From contig DATGMP010000042.1 in assembly GCA_035293565.1 (NCBI GenBank), positions 7,351 to 71,350 on the forward strand: a DNA stretch of 64,000 bases. The letters are read 5' to 3'. Position 1 is the first letter of the stretch; each line of letters starts with the position of its first letter. Positions 1 through 7,250 of this stretch are shown one piece after another. The notes beneath the pieces were generated by a model that worked only from the letters and a program-made list of their open reading frames with translations, made no database searches and was not told where the DNA came from. The translations under genes were made by a program, and so were the position numbers. The stretch is from DATGMP01 sp035293565. Lineage in GTDB: Bacteria > Pseudomonadota > Alphaproteobacteria > BOG-932 > Roseiterribacteraceae.

Positions 1-608
1 ACGACCTTGTACGGCGAGGCCTGAAGGCCGAGCCTCTGCCCCTCAGCATTTCCGACGAATCCGCTGCGCGAATCGCGATCGCAGGCGTCGCGGCGCGGCT
101 CGGGCGGCTGGATATTCTGGTCCAGAATGTCGGCGCGCGACTTCGCGCGCCGCTGGACGAGATCTCGACCGAGGCCTTTCGGCAGATGCTGACGGAGAAT
201 GTCGCTGCGTCTTTCATGCTGACCAAGCTGGCGGCCGGGCCCATGGCCGCGCGGGGCTGGGGGCGTATCATCATGTTGACGTCGTTGGGCGGCACGCTCG
301 CCCGTGCGGGAGATGCGGCCTATATCAGCGCCAAGGCGGGGCTGACCGGGCTCATGAGGGCTTTCGCTTGCGAGTACGGGCCCAAGGGCATCACCTGCAA
401 TGCCATCGCGCCCGGCCCCTTCGCCACCGAATCCAACACACCGATGCCGCAGATCTTCATCGACCGGATCAATGCGCGGGTGCCGCTCGGAAGGATCGGG
501 CGACCGCAGGAGATCGCCGGGCCGGCCCTGTTTCTGGCGTCCGAGGCCTCGTCCTACGTCAATGGCCATGTGCTCACGGTCGACGGCGGTTACAGTATAG
601 CCTTCTAG
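1..608 (+). CDS. SDR family oxidoreductase, 5' end outside the window
   Basis: The frame is already open at the window edge (codons in phase from base 3), so the N-terminal Rossmann glycine motif is missing and about 200 residues are seen. QNVG near base 120 sits where SDRs carry NNAG. The catalytic Ser lies in IIMLTSLGG, 13 residues before the YISAK Tyr-Lys pair, and the C-terminus GHVLTVDGGYS is typical of classical SDRs. It ends 41 bases before a TauD-type dioxygenase on the same strand and is probably the first visible gene of the 1-4898 operon, acting as an NAD(P)-dependent alcohol/ketone oxidoreductase. The substrate is unknown. Confidence 0.9.
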   Translation, partial: DLVRRGLKAEPLPLSISDESAARIAIAGVAARLGRLDILVQNVGARLRAPLDEISTEAFRQMLTENVAASFMLTKLAAGPMAARGWGRIIMLTSLGGTLARAGDAAYISAKAGLTGLMRAFACEYGPKGITCNAIAPGPFATESNTPMPQIFIDRINARVPLGRIGRPQEIAGPALFLASEASSYVNGHVLTVDGGYSIAF

Positions 609-649
609 CAACTGCTTGGTTGGGCTATCCTTCTCACTCGGAGAAGGCG

Positions 650-1573
650 ATGAAGCTCGAAACGCGGCCATTGTCGGAACATGTCGGGGTCGAAATCCTG
701 AGGTTCGACCCCGAGGCGCCGGCCGAGTCCATGCGCGCCGCGCTCGAGCCGATCTTCATCGAGTCCGGCGTCATGCTCTTCCGCGGCCTCGGCCCGCGGC
801 CGGACGTGCACCTCGCCATCAGCCGCTGCTTCGGCGACCTCGAGCGGCATCCGGTCAAGGAGGTGTGGGTCGATGGCTGCCCGGAGCTGATCGACCTCGC
901 CTATCGCCCTTCGCCCGCCGGTCCGCCCACGGCGCCCGTCTATGAGGTCGAGGGCCGCGTCCGCGCCGGCTGGCTGCCCTGGCATGCCGACCTCTTCTAC
1001 ATGGACCGGATCAATCGCGGCGGAATCCTGCGCGCCGTCGAGATCCCGGCGGAGGGTGGGAGCACAGGGTTCATCGACCGGATCCGCCTCTACGAGTCTC
1101 TACCGCAACGCCTCAAACAGCGGATCGAGAATCTGTCGGTCATCTACAAATTCGATCCCGGCATGGTCGAGCAGAAATTCGGCCAGCCCGCCCGCGCGAA
1201 GCTCGTCGCCTCCTCGCCGATCCTCGACGCGCTGACCGCGCGCCTCGAGAGCGACTTCCCGCCGGTCGTCCATCCGATGGTCTACACGCAGGCGGAGACA
1301 GGCCGAAAGGTTCTCAACGTCTCGCCGCTGCACGCGACAGGCATCCTCGGCATGGAGAATGCGGAAGGCGACGCGCTGTTGGCGGAGATCGTCGATCATA
1401 TCGAGCGGCCGATGCACGCCTATCATCATGAATGGCAGCAGGACGACCTGGTCCTCTGGGACAATTGGCGCACGCTGCACTGCGCCGAAGGCGTCCCCGT
1501 CGATTGCGCGAGGCTGATGCAGCGCACCACCATCGCCGGCGATTACGGCCGCGGCCGGCAATTGCCGCATTGA
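650..1573 (+). CDS. TauD/TfdA-family Fe(II)/2-oxoglutarate dioxygenase
   Basis: A 307-residue protein. The facial triad is visible as His112 and Asp114 in WHADLF and His277 in WRTLHCAEG, followed by the 2-oxoglutarate-binding Arg292 in MQRTTIAG. The family oxidises an unactivated C-H of a small substrate with O2 and 2-oxoglutarate, in the cytoplasm. The ATG at 650 was chosen because GGAGAAGG lies just upstream and because the longer open frame upstream overlaps the SDR gene. It lies 19 bases before a P450, and a second TauD gene follows the P450, so three oxygenases are stacked in one operon. The substrate cannot be read from sequence. Confidence 0.92.
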   Translation: MKLETRPLSEHVGVEILRFDPEAPAESMRAALEPIFIESGVMLFRGLGPRPDVHLAISRCFGDLERHPVKEVWVDGCPELIDLAYRPSPAGPPTAPVYEVEGRVRAGWLPWHADLFYMDRINRGGILRAVEIPAEGGSTGFIDRIRLYESLPQRLKQRIENLSVIYKFDPGMVEQKFGQPARAKLVASSPILDALTARLESDFPPVVHPMVYTQAETGRKVLNVSPLHATGILGMENAEGDALLAEIVDHIERPMHAYHHEWQQDDLVLWDNWRTLHCAEGVPVDCARLMQRTTIAGDYGRGRQLPH

Positions 1574-1592
1574 GGTTCAGGGAGAAGAGCCG

Positions 1593-2801
1593 ATGGCAGA
1601 CACGCTCACCTTCGATCCCTTCGACGCCGAGCAGACTCATGCCATCGCCGCGATCGCGCGGCGGCTCGTCGAGGAAGCCCCGGTGCTGCGTCTCGATAGC
1701 GGCTTCGTGATGGTGTCGCGCTACGAGGATGTAAAGCGCATCCTCCTCAACAACATCGTCTTCGCCAATGCCGGCGGCTTCCGCCCGACCGGGCTGCGCG
1801 TTCCGATCGAGGATTGCACCATCGGCGAGCTCGACCCGCCCGAGCACGGGCCGATCCGCAGGCTCGCGATGGGCGCGGCCGCCGGGCCGGGCGCGGTCGA
1901 ATCGATGCGCGGCTTTGCGCGCGAAAGCAGCCGCGAGCTCTTGGATGCGATCCTCGCGCGCGGTCGCGGCGATCTCGTCGGCGAATTCAGCATTCTTCTG
2001 ACCAACCGCGTGATCGCCAAGTTGCTGGGCGTGCCGCTGGTCAAGGGCGATTGGCTGGCTGAACAAGCCGAGATCATCCTGACGAGCGACATTCCGGTGA
2101 CGAATACGGCGAACGGCAAGTTCGGCTACAAAGCGGCCTTTCCGGAGTTCACGAACTTCATCGACGATCTGGTACGGCGCCGCATGTCGGGCGACGAAGA
2201 AAAGAACGACGCGGTAGCGCGCATCATCGCAACCGCGAAGGAAGCCGGCGAAGCGCCGCGCGAGACGATCGTCCGCATGGTGCTGATCCAGCTTCTGCTC
2301 GGCGGCAGCGCGACAACGCGCGACTTCCTGGGCAGCATCTTCCACGAGCTTATCCTGAAGCCCGAGCTGCACCGGGCGATCCGCGACGATCGCTCGCTGG
2401 TCCCGGCCGCGGTCGAGGAAGGTTTGCGGCTCTGGCCGCCCGTGCTGTTCGTGATCCGCACCTGCGCGCAAGACGCGGAGATCGGAGGCGTGCCGCTCGC
2501 CAAAGGCCAGCGAGTCATCGCCGCGATTGCCGCGGCCAACCGCGATCCGTCGGTTTATTCCGATCCCGATAGCTTCCGTCTCGATCGCAAAGATCCGCCG
2601 ACTCATTTCTCATTCGGCCTCGGCTCCCATTTCTGCGTCGGCAACCAGCTGGCGCGCATGGAGAGCCAGGAGGCGCTGGACGTGTTCGTCGAACGGGTCG
2701 AGCCGGGATCGCTCAGAACCGTTCCCGGCTTCGCACTTCGCTACATGCCGACACCTTTCCTATTCGGTCCGGTCGATCTGCCCGTCGAGCGCGTCGCTTG
2801 A
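1593..2801 (+). CDS. cytochrome P450 (operon member between two TauD dioxygenases)
   Basis: A 402-residue soluble bacterial-type P450. The heme-ligand loop FSFGLGSHFCVG places the cysteine at residue 348, and the K-helix ExxR is E276-GL-R279. The I-helix, normally AGxE/DT, reads GGSATT at 237-242, so the acidic residue used in proton delivery is Ala here. This suggests altered oxygen activation or a peroxide-type or non-hydroxylating reaction (inference). An AGGGAGAAG ribosome site precedes the ATG. It probably acts on the same compound as the flanking TauD enzymes. No ferredoxin or ferredoxin reductase is adjacent; the only ferredoxin in the window is at 57036. Confidence 0.95.
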   Translation: MADTLTFDPFDAEQTHAIAAIARRLVEEAPVLRLDSGFVMVSRYEDVKRILLNNIVFANAGGFRPTGLRVPIEDCTIGELDPPEHGPIRRLAMGAAAGPGAVESMRGFARESSRELLDAILARGRGDLVGEFSILLTNRVIAKLLGVPLVKGDWLAEQAEIILTSDIPVTNTANGKFGYKAAFPEFTNFIDDLVRRRMSGDEEKNDAVARIIATAKEAGEAPRETIVRMVLIQLLLGGSATTRDFLGSIFHELILKPELHRAIRDDRSLVPAAVEEGLRLWPPVLFVIRTCAQDAEIGGVPLAKGQRVIAAIAAANRDPSVYSDPDSFRLDRKDPPTHFSFGLGSHFCVGNQLARMESQEALDVFVERVEPGSLRTVPGFALRYMPTPFLFGPVDLPVERVA

Positions 2802-2887
2802 AATCTCACCTGAGAGATCGATAGTATTCGTGCGCGGCGGCGAAACAATTTTCGTCATTGCAAAATATTCGCAAATGGGGAAGTGGC

Positions 2888-3736
2888 ATGATCGCAGTTC
2901 GTAAATTAACCGCTGCCATTGGCGCCGAGATAAGCGGCGTCGATCTGTCGAAGCCTCTGGCGAGCGAGGACGTCACCGCGATCAGGGACGCGCTCCACGA
3001 AAACCTCGTCGTCTTCTTTCGAGGTCAAAAGAAGCTCGAAGACGAGGAGCATATTCGCCTGGGTCAGCATTTCGGGACGCTCGACCTGTCGGAGATCCAG
3101 CCCAACCCTATCGCGCGGCGCGAGATCATGGTGCTCGACCAGGTCTCACCCAAGGGCGAGGGCGCCGACAATTGGCACCGTGACCGCACCTATCTCGAAG
3201 CTCCGCCCATGGGCTCGATCCTGCAATGCATCATGAGGCCGGCCGTCGGCGGCGACACATGCTGGGCCAGCATGTATGCCGCCTATGACGCGCTCTCGGC
3301 GCCGATGCAGAACTTCATCGACACGCTCTCCGCCCGCCATTCGATCGAGCCGCTCGCGCGTCGCAGCCGCAAAGTGTCCGATTATCTGGGCGACAAGTTG
3401 AAGGATTTCCCGTCAGCCGTCCATCCGCTGGTCGAGGTGCATCCGGCGACGGGTCGCAAGGCGCTCAACGTCAACGCCAACTGGACCGCCGAGATCCTTG
3501 GCCTGAGCAAGGCCGAAGGCGACATGCTGCTCCGCTTCCTGTTCGAGCATCTGAAGAGCCCGGAATTCCAGGTGCGCTTCAGTTGGAACGAGGGCGACAT
3601 AGCCTTCTGGGACAATCGCGCGGCACAGCATTACGCGGTCGCCGACTACACCTCCCGCCGCATCATGCGCCGCGTCGCGATCAAGGGCCATAAGCCGGCC
3701 GGGCCGATGGACGCCAAGCCGGGATTGGCCGCATGA
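2888..3736 (+). CDS. second TauD/TfdA-family dioxygenase
   Basis: A 282-residue protein closer to classic TauD than the gene at 650 (N-terminus IGAEISGVDLSKPL). Metal ligands are His97 and Asp99 in NWHRDRTY and His248 in RAAQHYAVADY; Arg262 is the likely 2-oxoglutarate anchor. The start at 2888 has GGGGAAG directly upstream; an alternative TTG at 2858 lacks such a site. The 86 bases between the P450 stop and this start are locally AT-rich and may hold an internal promoter. It likely works in sequence with the first dioxygenase, P450 and amidohydrolase. The substrate is unknown. Confidence 0.92.
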   Translation: MIAVRKLTAAIGAEISGVDLSKPLASEDVTAIRDALHENLVVFFRGQKKLEDEEHIRLGQHFGTLDLSEIQPNPIARREIMVLDQVSPKGEGADNWHRDRTYLEAPPMGSILQCIMRPAVGGDTCWASMYAAYDALSAPMQNFIDTLSARHSIEPLARRSRKVSDYLGDKLKDFPSAVHPLVEVHPATGRKALNVNANWTAEILGLSKAEGDMLLRFLFEHLKSPEFQVRFSWNEGDIAFWDNRAAQHYAVADYTSRRIMRRVAIKGHKPAGPMDAKPGLAA

Positions 3737-3761
3737 TCGCATAGCCGAAAGGGGAAGCAGC

Positions 3762-4898
3762 ATGAGCAAGACCGCCTCTATCCGCGCCATCTCCGCCGAC
3801 TCCCATGTAGTCGAGCCGCCGGACTGCTTCACCGCCCATATCGAATCCAAATGGAAGGACGCCGCGCCGCATATCGTGCGCGACACGCATTCGGGATTGC
3901 CGGGCGAAGTGGTGGTGATTCCCGACATGGCGCCGGTGCCGCTGGCGATCGTCGCGGCCGCGGGCCTGCCGCCCAGCGAGATCAAGCTCGGCGGCAAGAC
4001 CTTCTCCGAGATTCATCGCGGCGCCTGGGATCCCAAGGCGCGAATTGTCGACCAGGAGCGCGACGGCGTCGCCGGCGAGATGATCTATCCCTCGACCGGC
4101 ATGGTTCTCTGCAATCACAAGGACCGCGACTACAAGCATGCCTGCAGCCGCGCCTATAATCGCTGGCTGGCCGAGTTCGTCGGCGGCGCGCCCGATCGGC
4201 TGTTCGGGCTCGGCATGACAGGCGTGCGCACGGTCGAGGACGCGATCGAGGATTTCCGCCAGATCAAAGCGGCTGGCTTCAAGGGCGTGATGCTGCCGGG
4301 CGTACCAGGCACCGACGAAGATTACGACCACCCCTCCTTCGACCCGCTGTGGAAGACGGCGGTCGAGCTCGATCTGCCGATCAGCTTCCATGTGCTCGCC
4401 GCCGGCAACAAGGCCGAGGAGGCGATGACCAAGGGCGGCGCGCGCGGCCCCAAGATCGCATCGTGGCAGGCGGTCATCCGCTCCTGCCAGGATATCATCG
4501 GCATGTTCATTTTCGGGCGCGTGTTCGAGCGCCATCCGGGCTTGAAGCTGGTCTGCGTCGAGGCCGATGCGGGCTGGGTGCCGCATTACATGTACCGCAT
4601 GGACCACGCCTATAAGCGTCACCGCTATTGGCTGAAATGCGACGAGATGAAGATGCTGCCCAGCGAATATTTCGCCAGGCACGTCTATGTCACGTTCCAG
4701 GATGATTGGGTCGCCTTCAAGATGACCGACATGGTCAACGCCCGCCACCTGATGTGGGCCAACGACTACCCGCACAGCGACTCCACCTGGCCCGAGAGCC
4801 AGCAGCTCTTGGCCGAGCACACGGCGCATCTGAAGCCCGAGGTGAAGGGATGGGTTCTGCGCGACAATGTGCGCGAGCTGTACAGGCTGCCTGCCTGA
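3762..4898 (+). CDS. amidohydrolase family 2 (ACMSD-like metal-dependent hydrolase/decarboxylase)
   Basis: A 378-residue TIM-barrel amidohydrolase_2 protein. The first metal motif is ISADSHVVEP (D-x-H instead of H-x-H), with the later ligand His in SFHVLAAGN and Asp in WANDYPHSDS. The C-terminal DNVRELYRL is typical of the subgroup. Relatives hydrolyse C-N or C-C bonds or decarboxylate aromatic acids through a divalent metal. It starts 25 bases after the TauD gene with an AAAGGGGAAG site, and closes the operon; the next gene is convergent 4 bases away. A paralogue in the same class lies at 33170. The exact reaction is not deducible. Confidence 0.92.
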   Translation: MSKTASIRAISADSHVVEPPDCFTAHIESKWKDAAPHIVRDTHSGLPGEVVVIPDMAPVPLAIVAAAGLPPSEIKLGGKTFSEIHRGAWDPKARIVDQERDGVAGEMIYPSTGMVLCNHKDRDYKHACSRAYNRWLAEFVGGAPDRLFGLGMTGVRTVEDAIEDFRQIKAAGFKGVMLPGVPGTDEDYDHPSFDPLWKTAVELDLPISFHVLAAGNKAEEAMTKGGARGPKIASWQAVIRSCQDIIGMFIFGRVFERHPGLKLVCVEADAGWVPHYMYRMDHAYKRHRYWLKCDEMKMLPSEYFARHVYVTFQDDWVAFKMTDMVNARHLMWANDYPHSDSTWPESQQLLAEHTAHLKPEVKGWVLRDNVRELYRLPA

Positions 4899-4902
4899 TC
4901 GC

Positions 4903-5655
4903 TCACCGCATCGTCACGCCGCCGTCGACGGAGATCACCTGGCCGTTGATCCATTCGCCGTCGGCGGACATCAGCATGGCGGCGGTGGCGGCGATATCCT
5001 CGGGCTCGCCCAAGCGCGGGCTGCGGCCGATGGCGAACACGGCGGCCTTCTCGGGATGAGTCCTGTTCTTTTCCGACATGACGAGCCCGGGCGAGATCAC
5101 GTTGGCGCGGATGCCCTCCTTGCCCCAGCGCGAGGCGACATGCCGCATCAGAGCGGTCAGCGCATATTTGGTGACCGAGTACGAGACGCGCACGCCGCGC
5201 GGCATGAAAGCGGCCGACGAGCCGGTATACACGATGGCGCCCCCGCCCCGTTTCAACATCTGGGGAATCGCATGACGCGTGCAGAGTAGATGGCCGCGCA
5301 GATTGACCGCCACCGCGCGGTCGAACACCTCCAGCGGTACGTCGACCGCATCCGTATCGCGGGAATGCAGCGACAGGTCGGCCATGTTGACCAGCATGCA
5401 GTCGAGCCCGCCATAGGTCTTCACGGCCGTCCCCACCATCGCGGCAACCGTCTCATCCTCTGTGGCGTCGAAGACCGCGCCGATCGCCTGGCCGCCGGCA
5501 TCCCGGATTCGGCTGACCACATCCCTGTAGCCGGCGGCCGTCTGCGCACCGACAATAACGGACCCGCCTTCCTCGGCGACCCGCATCGCGGTGGCGGCCC
5601 CGATATTGGCGCCCCCGCCGGCGATGATCGCGACCTTCCCTTCGAGTCTGCGCAT
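4903..5655 (-). CDS. SDR family oxidoreductase
   Basis: A 250-residue classical SDR. The cofactor loop reads GGGANIG, a variant of TGxxxGIG. Catalysis: Ser in YTGSSAAF and YSVTK. The C-terminus is INGQVISVDGGVTMR. It is clearly paralogous to the SDR at 52150: shared blocks include RGHLLCTRHA, ALMRHVASRWGKEGIRAN and the ADLSL/RD/DAVD stretch in place of the usual NNAG region. It is convergent with the amidohydrolase at 3762 and divergent from the Rieske gene at 5762. The ribosome site GGAGGAG is about 13 bases upstream, a little far. The substrate is unknown. Confidence 0.93.
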   Translation of the reverse strand: MRRLEGKVAIIAGGGANIGAATAMRVAEEGGSVIVGAQTAAGYRDVVSRIRDAGGQAIGAVFDATEDETVAAMVGTAVKTYGGLDCMLVNMADLSLHSRDTDAVDVPLEVFDRAVAVNLRGHLLCTRHAIPQMLKRGGGAIVYTGSSAAFMPRGVRVSYSVTKYALTALMRHVASRWGKEGIRANVISPGLVMSEKNRTHPEKAAVFAIGRSPRLGEPEDIAATAAMLMSADGEWINGQVISVDGGVTMR

Positions 5656-5761
5656 GAAACCGTAATACTCCTCCGGACACGAACTGAGGAGAGGAAGCGC
5701 ACCTTCCTGCCACTTCGCGCGTTTATAATCTCGTGGCCTGTCGAGCTAAGGAACCGGAGCT

Positions 5762-6391
5762 ATGAGCGACAGCATCGTAGATGAAGGTCAGACCCGGCGT
5801 GATTTCCTCTTCCTCACGGCCGCGACGACTGGCGTGGTGGCGACCGCCGCGGTCCTTTGGGCCATGGTTGATTCGATGGAGCCGTCCGCCGACGTGATCG
5901 CAGCCGGCGCGCCTCTCGACGTCGATATTTCCCAGATCAAGCCCGGACAGCAGATCGTCGTGCTGTGGCGGGCGCACCCGGTCTATATCGCCAACCGGAC
6001 TCAGCCTCTGCTCGATCGCTTGCAACATTCGGATACGAGCCGCCTGTCCGACCCTGACTCCGACGTCATGCAGCAGCCGGACTATGCGAAAAACTGGCAC
6101 CGTTCTATCAAGCCCGAATATCTGGTCCTGGTCGGCATTTGCACGCATCTTGGTTGCCTGCCGCGCTTCGAGCCCGACCCCGGCGGCGCGCTCGGCGCCG
6201 ATTGGCCGGGCGGATATTTCTGCCCGTGCCACGGATCGCGCTACGACCTCGCGGCCCGCGTCTTCAAGGGCGTGCCGGCGCCCTACAATCTGCCTGTGCC
6301 GCCACACCGCTTCGTCGACGACAAGACGCTCCGCATCGGCGAAAATCCGCCAAATACGCAGTTCGACTTCGACGACATCGTGCAGATGTAG
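5762..6391 (+). CDS. petA: ubiquinol-cytochrome c reductase Rieske iron-sulfur subunit, isolated copy
   Basis: A 209-residue Rieske protein. The twin-arginine/anchor segment TRRDFLFLTAATTGVVAT opens the protein, followed by a membrane helix. Box 1 CTHLGC (Cys127, His129, Cys132) and box 2 CPCHGS (Cys154, His157) bind the 2Fe-2S cluster of the bc1 complex, which passes electrons from ubiquinol to cytochrome c. The bc1-type spacing and length fit PetA rather than a ring-hydroxylating dioxygenase. Unusually, petB/petC (cytochrome b and c1) are not next to it: the neighbours are an SDR and a VOC protein. It is either a second copy or a separated locus. Confidence 0.92.
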   Translation: MSDSIVDEGQTRRDFLFLTAATTGVVATAAVLWAMVDSMEPSADVIAAGAPLDVDISQIKPGQQIVVLWRAHPVYIANRTQPLLDRLQHSDTSRLSDPDSDVMQQPDYAKNWHRSIKPEYLVLVGICTHLGCLPRFEPDPGGALGADWPGGYFCPCHGSRYDLAARVFKGVPAPYNLPVPPHRFVDDKTLRIGENPPNTQFDFDDIVQM

Positions 6392-6403
6392 GGACGGCTA
6401 TTT

Positions 6404-6913
6404 TCAAGCCGGCGGCTTCGGCAGCTGTATGAACTCGATCGCGTTGCCGCTCGGGTCGTAGGCCATGAAAATGAAGCCGCCATACGGCGGAGGGAGCGGC
6501 TTCTTGGGCATCATGACCGTGGCGCCGAAGTCGGCGACACGCTTTGCGACGGCATCGATGTCGGGCACCGCGAGCAGGATCGGCGCGACATCGTGCGGCG
6601 AATGCTTCGGCAAATGGCCCATCAGCGTTTCGTCGGTGACCAGCACAACAGTCGGCTCCTTGTTGGCCTTGGCCTCCTCGGGCGTCGCCCCGAAATTGAG
6701 GCCGAGCTCGGCACCGCCCTTACGCCCCTTGGGCGTGGGATTGCGGAGCGTCTCCTGCATACCGAGGACCTGCTTGTAGAAGGCGAGCGTCTTGTCGAAG
6801 TCCGCGACCTTGATCTTGACCGTGATAAGGCGGAATTCGGGCGCGTCCGCCGCCGGCGCCGCCGGCGCGAGGCATAGAACGGCTAAGAACAATCCGACGA
6901 GCAGCCTGGACAT
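6404..6913 (-). CDS. exported VOC (glyoxalase/bleomycin-resistance fold) protein
   Basis: A 169-residue protein. Residues 1-22 (MSRLLVGLFLAVLCLAPAAP) form a signal peptide, predicting a periplasmic location, which is unusual for the VOC superfamily. The rest holds paired beta-alpha-beta-beta-beta modules: ITVKIKVADFDKTLAFYKQV near the start and a C-terminal FMAYDPSGNAIEFIQL, where the Glu is a usual metal ligand. It is convergent with petA and has a GGGAGGAA site before its ATG. The VOC fold includes lyases, dioxygenases and binding proteins, so no reaction is assigned. Confidence 0.85.
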   Translation of the reverse strand: MSRLLVGLFLAVLCLAPAAPAADAPEFRLITVKIKVADFDKTLAFYKQVLGMQETLRNPTPKGRKGGAELGLNFGATPEEAKANKEPTVVLVTDETLMGHLPKHSPHDVAPILLAVPDIDAVAKRVADFGATVMMPKKPLPPPYGGFIFMAYDPSGNAIEFIQLPKPPA

Positions 6914-6936
6914 TCCTCCCCTCCTCCATATTTTCC

Positions 6937-7013
6937 GTCATTCCCGCGAAAGCGGAATCCCTTCATACGCCGGCGCGAACGGTTCCAGGGATTCCGGCTT
7001 TCGCAGGAAGGAC
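6937..7013. repeat. dispersed palindromic repeat, long hairpin form
   Basis: The left arm at 6937-6961 (begins GTCATTCCCGCGAAAGCGG) pairs with the right arm at 6988-7013, whose complement reads GTCCTTCCTGCGAAAGCCGG; only a few mismatches occur. It lies between the start of the VOC gene and the DUF2905 gene. It is the longest of four intergenic copies of the GTCATTCCCGC family seen in this window (others at 21634, 54708, 56284). Confidence 0.8.
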
Positions 7014-7047
7014 GATTTCTATTATACGGTACAATGAGGATGTTTCG

Positions 7048-7248
7048 ATGTCCCGCGCGCTCGTCATCATTGGCCTCCTGATCGCGCTGATCGGCCTGTT
7101 GTGGCCATGGATTGGCCGGACCGGACTCGGCCGGCTGCCGGGCGACATCGTCATTCGGCATGGCAATTTCACCTTTTATGCGCCGATCGCGACCGGAATC
7201 CTGGTGAGCATCGTGCTTTCGCTCATTCTCTGGCTGATCAACCGATAA
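7048..7248 (+). CDS. DUF2905 family small membrane protein
   Basis: A 66-residue protein with two hydrophobic helices (residues 4-20 and 47-64) around the conserved block TGLGRLPGDIVIRHGNFTFY, which is diagnostic of DUF2905. Function unknown. The family is widespread in bacteria and predicted to sit in the inner membrane. It stands alone between the palindromic repeat and a convergent TonB receptor gene that ends 3 bases later. No strong ribosome site is seen (GAGG about 10 bases upstream). Confidence 0.85.
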   Translation: MSRALVIIGLLIALIGLLWPWIGRTGLGRLPGDIVIRHGNFTFYAPIATGILVSIVLSLILWLINR

Positions 7249-7250
7249 CG

